Source: Fasciolopsis buskii (Eukaryota > Platyhelminthes > Trematoda > Plagiorchiida > Fasciolidae). From it: 64,000 nt of DNA. Position 1 is the stretch's first letter. Every line of letters begins with the position of its first letter. Made by a program: the position numbers and the translations under genes. The stretch spans positions 1 to 64,000 of the forward strand of contig LUCM01004349.1 of the NCBI GenBank assembly GCA_008360955.1, given 5' to 3'. Positions 20,133 to 30,716 of the stretch are shown in pieces. The notes beneath the pieces were generated by a model. The model was not told where the DNA came from, ran no database searches, and was given only the letters and a program-made list of their open reading frames with translations.

Positions 20133-22403
20133 GGTCAGCAGTTCGCCTATCGGGTTGAAAATGCGCGTCGAAGTGCATGTGCATCGGTCGGACCAAATCT
20201 ACCAGTCAGTGTCACTCTTTTGGAACTGAGATTGGTTCTCTTGGAAGCTGTTCTGATCGAGTTGCTAAATTCGGAACAATGTCCCCATATCCGGTCGCCA
20301 TACTGCCCACGACGAAGTTGTGCTGCACTGTCCGCCGCCATGGACTGCCCACTGTTGGGATGGTCCCCGGAGTATTTTGTACTCTCACCTCCCGCATTGA
20401 CCAGACTTCATAACGGGTTCACATTTATTCCATTCAACCTCATCGACTTTAGTAATCCAGAACCTTTAACGGGTTCCTGCTCCACTGCATGGCCTGCACC
20501 AGTCAAACATTCTTGTTCCAATGCTGCTAACGCTAAGTGTTATTTTCTCCCTGCTCATCGTTTTGTACCAGAACTCTCCTGCTTGGCCAAAGTGAGTGAG
20601 TTCTATCGCCCCTTGTTGTTTCTTTTGTTAGGTACTGATTCAATTCCTCGGATTAAACTTCCAGCTGAAGTCTATGAATTGATGAATTCTTTTACGGGGG
20701 ACTATAAAACACGCCGTTGGTATTCACTGTGTCATTGGTTGACAAAGTTCGGTCCAAACGATTTCATGAAACCGATCATTGGGATCCTAACTACTTACAG
20801 CAAAGACCTACAACCGGCAGTTGCAGAGAGACTGTCCGAGGCAGTATTAACTTACATTCCGAGTCCGAATATTGCCTCTCAGCTAGCCGTATTCCTCAGT
20901 CAGAGTACGTCTTTGTCAAGTGTTTGGCGCACTCGAGTTGCTCACGTTCTTGAAAATCCACTAGGATTCAATTGTCCCAGACCTAAACAACGTCCTCAAT
21001 GGAAACTTCAGCAGCGTCTAGATGGGACTGATTTCGGAACCGAAGTGACTGTGGATTTTACCTCCGATTGGCCTCCGAAATTAGTCGAAGCATTCAACCA
21101 GTCAATCTTGGCATCGAATTATATATCTCCCATTTACGGTTCACCAAATGTTTTATTGCCACCTCATTTGGGGCAGTCGAACAGCGACAAAGATGTTCAC
21201 GACGGTTCCCTACCACTGCGTTTATTACATTACCGTATATTTACTGGACTAAAGCAGAGTCTCACATCTTTGGTTAAGTCTAACGTCAACCTGACTGTAG
21301 TGAACGAACATGTGTATACCGGCTCCAATGTGATGTGCAGCGCAATACCGGTGAACCCACTTCATTTGGATTTCCAACGAGGTGGGGTTGATATGATTCT
21401 GTCGCAGATATTGGGTTTGGTTATTCCAATCGAGCCGGGCGATTGTTGTCCACTAATTGGCCTGGCCATCGCGTTAGCCGTTTGGAATTACCGATCTGAA
21501 TCCGCGTTCTCCTGCCTACCAAATCTGGCCGAAACTCCACTGGCTCTAGCCGTGCTGGTTTGTGCGGTTGCCACGTACTTTAATCACCACCAAGTGGAGG
21601 CAAATGAATTTGATCTGTATGAACATTATCAGAAAGTTGCTACGATGGCTGAAAATCGAGCAAGCACTAGTAAAGATCAATCAGGAATGAAAAACAAGGT
21701 CTCACCAGCCTACCGCCTTGATTTCGTGCATGCCTTCAATTCTTTACAGTTAGTCTATGGCTCTTTCCGATCGTTAGTGGCACTAGTAACTGCATTAGAT
21801 TCATCTCAGAATAAGTATGCGTTTCCCGTTTTTCCACAAACCTGGGTTATTTTTCCATCTGGCCGGCTTGTTCATTGGATTGCTGCATGCCTAGCGAACG
21901 TAGATGAATCTACCAGACGCCATCAAGCGATACGTTTCTGGATGCCCCGTTTGCTATGCCGCTCTGAGACCACTATTGTTGCTAATTCGGCACAAACGTT
22001 GCGTAGTATGTCTCAAGAGTTTAATAAACTGTTGGATATTGCATGTTCCGTTTTACCTGACAGTGTCCAAAATTTGGATATTCAGCTTGCGAGGTTTCCT
22101 GTTCCTGAAGTTGACTTCACTGTAATTGTTCCAGACTCCGCAAGTCCAAAAAATGATCATTCCAAACAACCTGTCGGTCAGTCTAAACAGTTCGCCACTC
22201 TTCAACCGATAAACGTCTCAAAACAGGATCCCAAAAGCCAGCATAATCGTAAAGCATCTCAGTCCATATCAGTAACTAATCTGAATTCGCAGACCGAAAA
22301 GAAAGCCGCATTTACTCGAAGGTTCAAAAAGACAACTGGTTATGCAGCTCGATTAAAAGAGAGATTGAACAGTTGCGAGACAGAAAAGGCAAACATTCAT
22401 TAA
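20133..22403 (+). CDS. ASTE1: Asteroid-like protein (ASTE1), exon 2, terminal
   Basis: This exon encodes residues 85-840 of an ASTE1/Asteroid homologue, an XPG/FEN1-superfamily protein linked in other animals to DNA-end processing. The acceptor is a pyrimidine-rich tract ending CTCCTCAG at 20132. It starts GQQFAYRVENARRSA, in line with the helix that follows the first block in human ASTE1. Further matches to the family include LLFLLLGTDSIPRIKLP, YSLCHWLTKFG, FVHAFNSLQLVYGSFRSLVA and SGRLVHWIAACLAN. The block that should hold SEAD and SSDSDF reads SEQC (131-134) and GWSPEYF (160-166), so the acidic metal ligands appear lost. The C-terminus is Lys-rich. The TAA stop is followed by AATAAA at 22634. 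Confidence 0.85.
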   Translation, partial: GQQFAYRVENARRSACASVGPNLPVSVTLLELRLVLLEAVLIELLNSEQCPHIRSPYCPRRSCAALSAAMDCPLLGWSPEYFVLSPPALTRLHNGFTFIPFNLIDFSNPEPLTGSCSTAWPAPVKHSCSNAANAKCYFLPAHRFVPELSCLAKVSEFYRPLLFLLLGTDSIPRIKLPAEVYELMNSFTGDYKTRRWYSLCHWLTKFGPNDFMKPIIGILTTYSKDLQPAVAERLSEAVLTYIPSPNIASQLAVFLSQSTSLSSVWRTRVAHVLENPLGFNCPRPKQRPQWKLQQRLDGTDFGTEVTVDFTSDWPPKLVEAFNQSILASNYISPIYGSPNVLLPPHLGQSNSDKDVHDGSLPLRLLHYRIFTGLKQSLTSLVKSNVNLTVVNEHVYTGSNVMCSAIPVNPLHLDFQRGGVDMILSQILGLVIPIEPGDCCPLIGLAIALAVWNYRSESAFSCLPNLAETPLALAVLVCAVATYFNHHQVEANEFDLYEHYQKVATMAENRASTSKDQSGMKNKVSPAYRLDFVHAFNSLQLVYGSFRSLVALVTALDSSQNKYAFPVFPQTWVIFPSGRLVHWIAACLANVDESTRRHQAIRFWMPRLLCRSETTIVANSAQTLRSMSQEFNKLLDIACSVLPDSVQNLDIQLARFPVPEVDFTVIVPDSASPKNDHSKQPVGQSKQFATLQPINVSKQDPKSQHNRKASQSISVTNLNSQTEKKAAFTRRFKKTTGYAARLKERLNSCETEKANIH

Positions 22404-22633
22404 AGTGTTTCTAATCGGGGTTGTTTGCCGAGATTACGTGGATTACGTTTTCTCTTCCCCAAACTTTTTATCTCAGATACACTGTTTCTTATTGTTTTTA
22501 AACATTTTCCATTGAACTGCGCCTTACTTTTCCAAATTCATGCTTGTTTGTATGACTGTCGTGTTGAATCGACTTCATGCTTCACTACAGAGTTAGTTGC
22601 TTCTTTATTTTTTAAGATACTATATTATTGCTA

Positions 22634-22639
22634 AATAAA
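22634..22639 (+). promoter_or_regulatory. Polyadenylation signal AATAAA for the ASTE1-like gene
   Basis: A canonical AATAAA lies 231 bases after the stop codon, within TTGCTAAATAAAATTGG. It is the first such hexamer downstream of the stop that I found. Confidence 0.55.
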
Positions 22640-23705
22640 ATTGGCACTGGTTATTGCTGTTTTTATCATAATGTTTCAATCCAAATCGTAACTTATTGGA
22701 TATAAAGAGCAGTTGCTGGTTGTGATTCACTCCAAAATTCTTTTTTGCATTATCCCGAAATTCTCAGTAGTTTTTGGGTCTATCGATACACAACCAAATG
22801 CCATGAGTTTATTTGCACTCTCCTGTTTTCATACCTGACTGTAAAGTGTATTATGTACGGCCAATTGAACGTTGTTGACACAGGTTCCCAAGGTGAACTC
22901 ATTTGAAATTGGGAGGTGAAAACATGATGGGATGTGAATATCCTGAATAAATAGCTGCCAGTGCGTCTCGATTTATCCTAGGTTACATTCGCAGACGCCG
23001 ACTAGTTAACTTGTTCGATGGAATCTCCTATTGCGTAAAATATTCCCACGACTGTGCTTCCAAAAGTAGGCCAGAATAAATCCTGTTACTCGAGAGAGAT
23101 CTCACGTAATGGTTTTCAGTGAGTTCCCGTCTAAAAACTCCCATTTGCGTTAACACGGGTATGGATTTCAAGACTACGTCAATTCTTCATTTGCTTTTCG
23201 CGTTATTGAATAGACAAATTGGCGAAGTTTTATGCTGTCTCAAGATAAAGGTATATAATCAGAATGGAAACTGTTGGAAACTCTTAATCCGTATGCCAAA
23301 TCCTATCAGTAGCTTTGACCCAACCACGGCCAACATTTATATCATATTAGTTGGAAACGTATAATATTTAAAGGGAGAAAATAAACCATATTAAAGCTGG
23401 AAAACGGGTTACTCCATTTTATCTTTACAAACCATGGGCAAAATTTCATTTTTCTCAAACCGACTTTGGTGTTTAACCAATATTTTATACACCGATTTCC
23501 ACAAAACAGAAATAATTCAAATTGCTGAAGTGTTAGTGAATAGGTGACATGTGTTTAACGCGCAATAAAGCAAGGCATGTATAAATCATGCAAGTAAGTG
23601 AAAATGTTAATTTCCTAATCCGCTGCGTTTATCCCCGAGTTTATGGTATGAGAATAGGCCGTGAGACGTTTGCATAAAAAGTATCTGTAGATTCTGCAAG
23701 AGGGT

Positions 23706-23752
<47 letters not shown>

Positions 23753-25529
23753 TGCGCAAAATCACACCGGTCATTGTGAGCGAGACAGACGGCTATCTGT
23801 AGTCCTTGTAACCTTAAAAGCGGCTGCTCTATGCATTTTGTCGTGGTCCATACGCCCCATGCAACGCAGGGCCAGACAAACCATACGCCACACGGTCAGG
23901 TCAGAAATTGGGGCGACAATAGGTTGCACCATTGGACCGTCATTCCATTTTTAACCTTAGTGGGTAGGGGGTGCGATCCGTCCCTTTTACCAAGAGCTTC
24001 CGGAACCCGAAGAAACAACCAAGCGGACCACTGTGGAACGATTAATGGAGCCTGATTATTTGTTTAGGCAAATTATTCGAAACAAGGAGGCGAACAGTTG
24101 CGAGTTCTCCTGGTGTTTGACATAGAGCAATTAATACTGCCCGTACTGTCGAGTAGTTATTTATCACGGTCCCTAACCATATCCGTGTTTTAAAAGGATC
24201 ATGAATATGAGGTTCTCCAGTGGGATTAGGCATTCAAGCTGGCACTGTTAAATTCTAGCCACAGGAAACAACAGTCAGGTTACTTCGTGGCATAAACAAC
24301 ACAGACACGTTTCATTTTACTTTGAGCGGGTTGTCCCTTCATTCTTTTTGCTTTGGTCATGCCGAAGAAGTCACATTTGGTAAACCGTAGTAGACTGTGG
24401 TCACGTGGTCACTGAATAAATAAAATTTTAATCATAGCGAAAATTTCGATATGACTAGACGTGCAGTTTTTATTAGTGCTCAAGCAGTTACGTGTAGCAT
24501 AAGTGTTAAATTGCATATTGTTACTGTAAAGCCTTTCAGTTAGAGAATACCAGGATTTGTGATATTGTATGTATTGGGATATCAGATTATCACGCTCCCT
24601 TGTATGGAACTGGAATAGGAATACGACGTGAAATTTATTATGATGTCTTCGTAAAACACAAATTCATACCTGTGCAATGCCAATATACAGAAATGCAAAT
24701 AGAATAGCAAAGTTTGTCAATACAATCGTTCGTGAGTGTCAAATCCGCGATACCTTGAATGACGCTCTGGATGTCTGCGGTCCTTCCATAGCATGACACG
24801 TAGTGTTTCGGATGGACAAACTAAAATTTAATTCCGGCCAAACGCTGGCGTCTAAACCTATAGCGTTAGTAGGTGAAGCAACGGTAGGAATATTTCCAGA
24901 CTAACCTTGTGCGTTGAACTGTACTTGATCTGTTTTTCTTTGCTGTTCAAATCATTACAGTCAAGTATCGCGATCATTCAATTGCCGGTTTGTTCCAGAA
25001 CTTTCCTTGGAAAGTCGAAGGTCATTACCTTTGAAAAGACTAACGTCAGCAGAGCAAATGCACAAGAAACTGAAAAGTAAAGGAAACTTAAATGACTGCG
25101 CTAAGGTTTCACATGCATAAGCGTGATAAGCATTTCGGCACCGTAATAAGAAATTATCAACAAGCGAATGAGAACTAAGAGAATAAACAACATTTTCAGG
25201 GGAACAAATTTTTCTATCAGTTCTTTAGGGTGGACGTATCAGATTGCAGTAAGCAAATGATAACAATCATCCTTTCAACCAGTTGTTAAAAGATTTGGCG
25301 AAAAAGTGAGCACAATTGTCAGTAGCAAACGCAAGAGGGATAGCTCTGTTAGACACTGCGCAAAATGGTTTTTGGAAACCCAGATGTGGATGAGGTTGTC
25401 CAATATGCTCCTAGCTGGTGTGAAGGGCATCAACGGACACCATTGGATAGTATTTTCTCACCTTGGGACCATAACAGTCGGAGTGTGCCCTCTGCTACTA
25501 TTCACAGAGACACTGTTCGAAGACCACTG
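22640..25529. other. Intergenic stretch, no gene recognised
   Basis: AT-rich sequence with a (TA)n tract at 23706-23750 and only short open frames, none with a recognisable domain. The last few hundred bases before 25530 contain overlapping plus-strand frames that lead into a Penelope-like remnant. Confidence 0.4.
23706..23750. repeat. (TA)n microsatellite
   Basis: Forty-five bases of TA repeats with a single interrupting G. Confidence 0.95.
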
Positions 25530-25960
25530 AGCATCTATTTATATCAGTTCACTCGCTCCTGTGGACCTGGCTACCTTCGCCGTATGGGTGAAAGGATGAT
25601 CAAGAAGTTCCAAGAACCCCATCCTGCCTGGTTAAGAAAAAGGATCACAAAGACCACTAGGGGCTCGATAATTGACCACCACCTGATCAATGCGGGACAG
25701 TCAGTGGACGTCGAAAATCCGTTCACGGTCATCTTTAGAACCCCAGGAAACCGACCTAATCTGATCAAGAATGTCTTGTTGTTCGTTGGTGAGTTGATAA
25801 CGCTCAAATTCTCAATCCTAAATTGTACAAACGAAACAATCGTTTAACACCAGGCGTTACTCGGTATGCACAGCAGGAACGACGCGCAGACAAGAGACAA
25901 GCAATATATTATGACCAATGGCGAAGAGAAAAATAGGATCATGACTATGGTCGGATTGGT
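25530..25960 (+). mobile_element. Penelope-like element, GIY-YIG endonuclease region (decayed)
   Basis: The frame reads LYQFTRSCGPGYLRRMGERM, then EPHPAWLRKRITKTTRGSII, DVENPFTVIFRTPGNRPNLI and LLFVGELITLKFSILN. Penelope-like elements of flatworms end in a GIY-YIG nuclease with the order Y-x-F-x-C-x-CG, YIGRT, EHHPAWLR, hydrophobic helix and a VDVENAFTVIYR-like strand, then AEAxAIRL. The first Cys is Arg and GIGRT is LRRMG here, so the nuclease is inactivated. It is in the opposite orientation to the fragment at 6965-7500 and covers a later part of the element. Confidence 0.6.
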
Positions 25961-28900
25961 AACAGAATCAATCAGGACGTATCGAAAACGTACAACAACT
26001 GATCTAACCTGAGCAGTTGATTTCCTTCTCGATTACTGCCAGGCTTCGTTGTTATCCGGCACGACCCTTTGTGCGAGGTGAAGGGAAAAGATACGTAAAT
26101 TAGAGATGGGAAATTCGAATCCTGACGAAACGTGACACAAAAACCGAAATTGTAGTGTGAAATACTACATGGAATGTCTGTCATTGATACATTCAGCCAA
26201 TTCTTCACAGTTTACTTATAGCCAGCACATCCGCCACAATTTGAATGAAGCTTGAGCGACTGGTAATTCACCAGTTCTTTGTAGCTTAGTCTTTTAAATC
26301 TTTGTGCTTGTAGTGTTAAACGATTGATGGGTTAGTTAAAAGGATTTTTTGAATACTCGACTTAGAAGAAGCAAAAGTAGAATCAGTTACACTGATATTT
26401 AAAATTTGGTCTAAGTATCTTCTGTTTACAGAACAATCTTCCAGATCAAAATTTGGACACAACCTTTTTCCACCTGACAAAGGAGAACATCCCTAATTCT
26501 CAGATGATTTTAACGGTGATGCACAAGGTCGACTGATACGAGGCCGATTGTATTTGCTTACAGAAATCTGTTATTGATAAGCTTCACAACACTCACCGTT
26601 GGTCGAACGAATAGCATTCCAATATTGCATCCGAGATCTATCCTCACTCCTGTCGAGTTCACCGAATTCTTTTCCGTAGACGATTGGAATGACTCTGATC
26701 GAAATAAGGACGGAGTCAGTGGCAGCCACATTGGATTACGGATGCCGAGGTGCTGTCACTACACGGTGGCATCCTGTTAACCTTGTCCATCGGTCGCATT
26801 TCTTGCATAGGTATGGCTTCCGTTATCCGTGGCAAATGGGCATGGGAAACCTTGTCGACTGAATGTTTTCCGTAGGCCAGTTATAATAAAATCAACATAG
26901 GGGAAGTAGTAAAGTACACTCCCAGCCAATGTGGTCAAGATATAGTAATAACCAGAGCACGATACTTGTTCAGTAATAGACCACAATAAGTAATGTGAAC
27001 ACTACCAAGGCTCTAAAGACGGGTCATGGTATCCATTGGGATGACAGAATGTGAATTTTATTTAGATAGCCAGTACCTGTATCAAGAATACCACCAACAA
27101 GTGAGTTAGACGAAAGGTATCAATTCGGCGATATTAAGGTGCCCACAATGCGATTATTTTAGAACCGAAGCTGGTACCAACAAGGGCACAAAGATTCGGT
27201 CTATGTAACACGAGATTCCATCACTAGTGAGAGAAATTTATTCGCGCATTTGGCATAGCTCTTAATATTGGCTCTTAATGTTTGCAAACCATCCCGCGAG
27301 ATAGTGACAACATGATAGTACCTCGGTTTACGAACCAAATGGAATTAGCCAAATGGCGGTGGCTGTGTGAGCAACCAACCAGCAGCAGCAGCTTTGTGCG
27401 CACCAGCGTAACGTGACACGTGATATCGATTGAACTTTATGATGTTCAGTTTTCGTATGATTACCAAGACAAGGCCACAGTCCATCGCTACTGACGACTT
27501 GGTTAACGATCGATAAGAACTGGAGATGTTAAACTTCAGTCATTTACAGTTTTCAGTTGAGCACCGCGCACGTGTTTAGACACACGGACAACTGGATAAT
27601 AGATAGCCAAGGCCTTTTGTCAGTTTGCTGAATATCTGTGTTCAACAGGGGTGAGTGGATAAGAAATAAACGGAGCAAGGGATCTCTTTCCAACTCGGTC
27701 GAGAGTGCATTTTGAAGAAACAATCAGTACGACGGTTTTTGACATAAGATGTAATAATCTCCGCGATCATTGTTTATCTGCCGAAGACCATGGAAATCGC
27801 TGTTTGTGGAGCTGAGATAAAATGGAGGTGTAATTCTAGTTGTGAAATTCGGATTAAAATGGGATTGGAGTTGACATGAACTCGTTCCCGGTTTTCGGAG
27901 CGGGAGGGTCTCATTGCATAAAGAAGCGAACTATTAGGATCAGGGCAGAGATCGTGTTCATCAATCAAATTGCCGTAACGTGAAGATGTAGTGGAAAGGA
28001 AGATATCAGAATCAGTAAGAGGTCTGCCGAATAGCAACCGTAGGCGCGCGTCATGCAAATCTTTGGGGGAAGCATGAATGTCATATTTGGTGATGCATTC
28101 AACTTGGAAGTCAGCATTGAGGAAACGTTGTTTTGAGAAACAGCACGATGAACAATGGGGTCAGGGGGTAGAAAATTGTACTGATTGAAGCCAAACGACG
28201 TATCAGTAGTATGCAGTCTGCGCGGCTGCTCGTTAAATGGAACTTACTGAACCATAACGTTCAGATTCACCCTGGAAGGATTCTTGGAGCCCTGAAATTG
28301 ACTCCAAAATTTTTCGTGCTCGAGAACTAAACGTACATACCGCTTTATCGACTTAATTAAACTGATGTGATAATAGCCACAAATTTTGTGATTCCATCAC
28401 ATGTCATCGTAGCTACTATTAGCGGCCCAAACCGAAGAACTCACTGGTCCCATACCCCTCTGGAGGAAAGCTCGTCTGAAATCCTTTCTACTAACTAGCG
28501 AAGTTCGAAAGGGGAATACCACGTTTTACGAAGATTGGAGAATCAGGCGTTTTCATATACACATCATAAATTTTAAGACCAGAGTCCTTGGAACAATCAG
28601 AAATTGGACGCCGTAGATAAAGTTGATCGGAGTCAAATATAAAATTCAGTGAAACATGCACGCGATTCATGCAGTTTGAACCAGTGATTGAAGAGTTCGT
28701 ATTACAGGAAATGGGCATCGGAACGCAGTGGAATGTTCATCTATGAGAAACAGTTCGCAAGATCCACGTGTTACCTATGATTCGTAATGGCCTAAGTGAA
28801 GTATCATTGGGCCGATTTTTTACCGGAAAGTCTGATGGTACAAGAATATTGCACGTATACATTAGGAATGAGTGTCGCGCACAGGTACTGACAACAAAGG

Positions 28901-29543
28901 TACGTGTAATACGACCAGAATCTGAATTGAGGCTAGCCGGATTGAGTAAAATAGACTATTCAGGCAAACCTTGAGGTGGACAAGTTTTTCTTTGTTCTTG
29001 CATGCAAACTAGGTGTGGCCTACTTTACCACGTTTGTAGGACTGGACACCGCAAAAAGGCCATGTCAGCGAGTAAGTTTCTGGTGGCTTGATTTACATCT
29101 GTTCCACTGGGCAGAACTAGTTTGCGACTAGGAGTTACACTGGAAAGGCTCACAGTTGATTTTTTCAGTGGCGGCTCGTAATATGTGGTGGTAAATAAAG
29201 TTTGCGCCTCGGTACTAACAGTAAAGCGCGCTTCCTGATCTTGGTCATATGTCGTTCTCATGGATTGAAATGTTGGCTCATGAAGTAACTGATTCTGCGG
29301 AAATTGACGACAATCGGTGACGGCAATAAACCTGTCTCGCAGTTGTTTCCAAACAGTTACCAAGGTTGCATTTAGACACGGTAGCTTATAATTGAAAGAA
29401 CTCTTATTGGCTGGTTTATGTTATACTGAGGAATCGAATTTTTCTGTCTCACCTGTTTCGAAATAAATTGGATGGAAATACGTGGGCAGCAAGTCTTTTG
29501 AGCTTGTGTGCAACGATGATTTCGTAGTTGGGAGAGAGCCAAA
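25961..29543. other. Intergenic stretch with unassigned minus-strand open segments
   Basis: A minus-strand frame stays open for about 128 codons at 27774-28163, including DARLRLLFGRPLTDSDIFLS and LYAMRPSRSENRERV. Another at 29025-29363 includes DQDQEARFTVSTEAQTLF. Neither is recognised, and neither is flanked by a chain of phase-matched splice sites that I could build. They could be exons of an unrecognised minus-strand gene, 3' untranslated sequence or chance. Confidence 0.3.
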
Positions 29544-30716
29544 TCATTTGGCGAAGTACAAGTAATTATTCCAAACAAAGTTAGAAAAAAGCTCCCAAAA
29601 TTTATGGGTGTTTTGCTGCATCTCTCGAAACTCGCAATGTGGTCTTTAGGTTTACATGTACCGTGAGTTTCAAAATCCCCAGTTGGCAGGACTCACCAAA
29701 ATCCAGTGAACCCGACGCCGATTGTGTTTCCTCGGAGTGACACTGGTAACTAGTAATCAAGACAATTTGGTCAGCATTAGCCGGAAAAGAATACGGTCTC
29801 TCGGAAAATGCAGATCGCAACACGGAATCCCAAACCGGAATCGTAGCATATGAAGTATTGAGTAAATACCTACCCTCGATTAATTGTTACGGTAGTTTAC
29901 AGTTTAATCAGTCGTCACGGTAAGAGGCAGCCGCAAGAATCATGTCTTTGGGAAGAGTATGAACCAATAGATCACCCTGACAAGACTGAACCCCGGCAGT
30001 GATAGAACTGTTGAAAAATTGTAAGCGATACATACCGATGGAAAGTGAAATATTTGTTTGCGAAAAGACCGAATAGGGCACTCCTAGTTGTCAAAAACTG
30101 TATGCAACTTGAAGCGAGATTTGTAAGTAGGCGCCTTTGGAGGTTTTAGAACTTGGAAACCGGTAAAAACTTCCTATCCTTCGGTGGGATAGTGGCCCCA
30201 TAGGAAATTCTTGTTTAAAATCACCCCATAGTCACCCTGGATCTTTGTATATTTGCTTCTCGTTTTCAATGGATTTGCAGTAGAGCTTAACCCCAGTGTG
30301 AGAATTCAACGGGCGTGATCAATTTTGTTTCATATACTGCTTGTGCATTATGACGGACTAGTTCACGTAAACCAAATGGTTCAATACGCTGTTTGAGGAA
30401 TTTGGAAATTTTCAGTCTGATCAACCTAATGCGTGTCCCACAAGTAAGTTTGGAACATGGGAGAATAAGGCTTTGATTTCTCGAAACATCGTGCTGATCT
30501 ATATTCAATGTAATGTTTCCACACGACTTCCGAAAGGCATTCAGTCATATCTGGCTAACTCCGAGTCGGAAACCGGAAATTCACACTCACCTGAGAAGAA
30601 CTTGGCTTATCGGTTATTTTGATGGCATTTTACGCCTCCCAGTGAAACTCCTCAACTTTAGAATGATGATGGCTTGGGAACCGGACTAAATGGGGTACGC
30701 GCAAATCGGACATTTG
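29544..30716 (-). pseudogene. TMEM231-like gene remnant with in-frame stops
   Basis: Minus-strand segments follow the order of TMEM231, a membrane protein of the ciliary transition zone. Segment 1 (30716-30591), after a TTAAGTTCAG acceptor, reads QMSDLRVPHLV and KVEEFHWEA, like the human QGDRLRVPLV and LHFKLE. A GTGAGTG donor follows. Segment 2 (30151-29697) reads YLQISLQVAYSF, SCQGDLL, ILAAASYR, IPVW and IVLITSYQ, then a GTGAGT donor. Segment 3 (about 29612-29544) reads KFWELFSNFVWNNY, like FWE..W..Y before the second membrane span. Stops interrupt segment 1 (TAA after FHWEA) and segment 2 (TGA after AYSF, then TGA and TAA after SYRDD). I found no in-phase splicing that removes them all, so I call it a pseudogene; unrecognised small introns or sequence errors are alternatives. 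Confidence 0.4.

Noticed and set aside
29449..29578. Minus-strand frame with a Cys-Cys pair resembling Tectonic
   Set aside because: The TMEM231-like reading in an overlapping frame explains the region better, and no other Tectonic motif was found nearby.
30287..30508. Minus-strand frame with two Cys that looked like an integrin alpha calf domain
   Set aside because: It lies between two TMEM231-like segments. Neighbouring frames do not follow integrin order, and the resemblance rests on a few residues.
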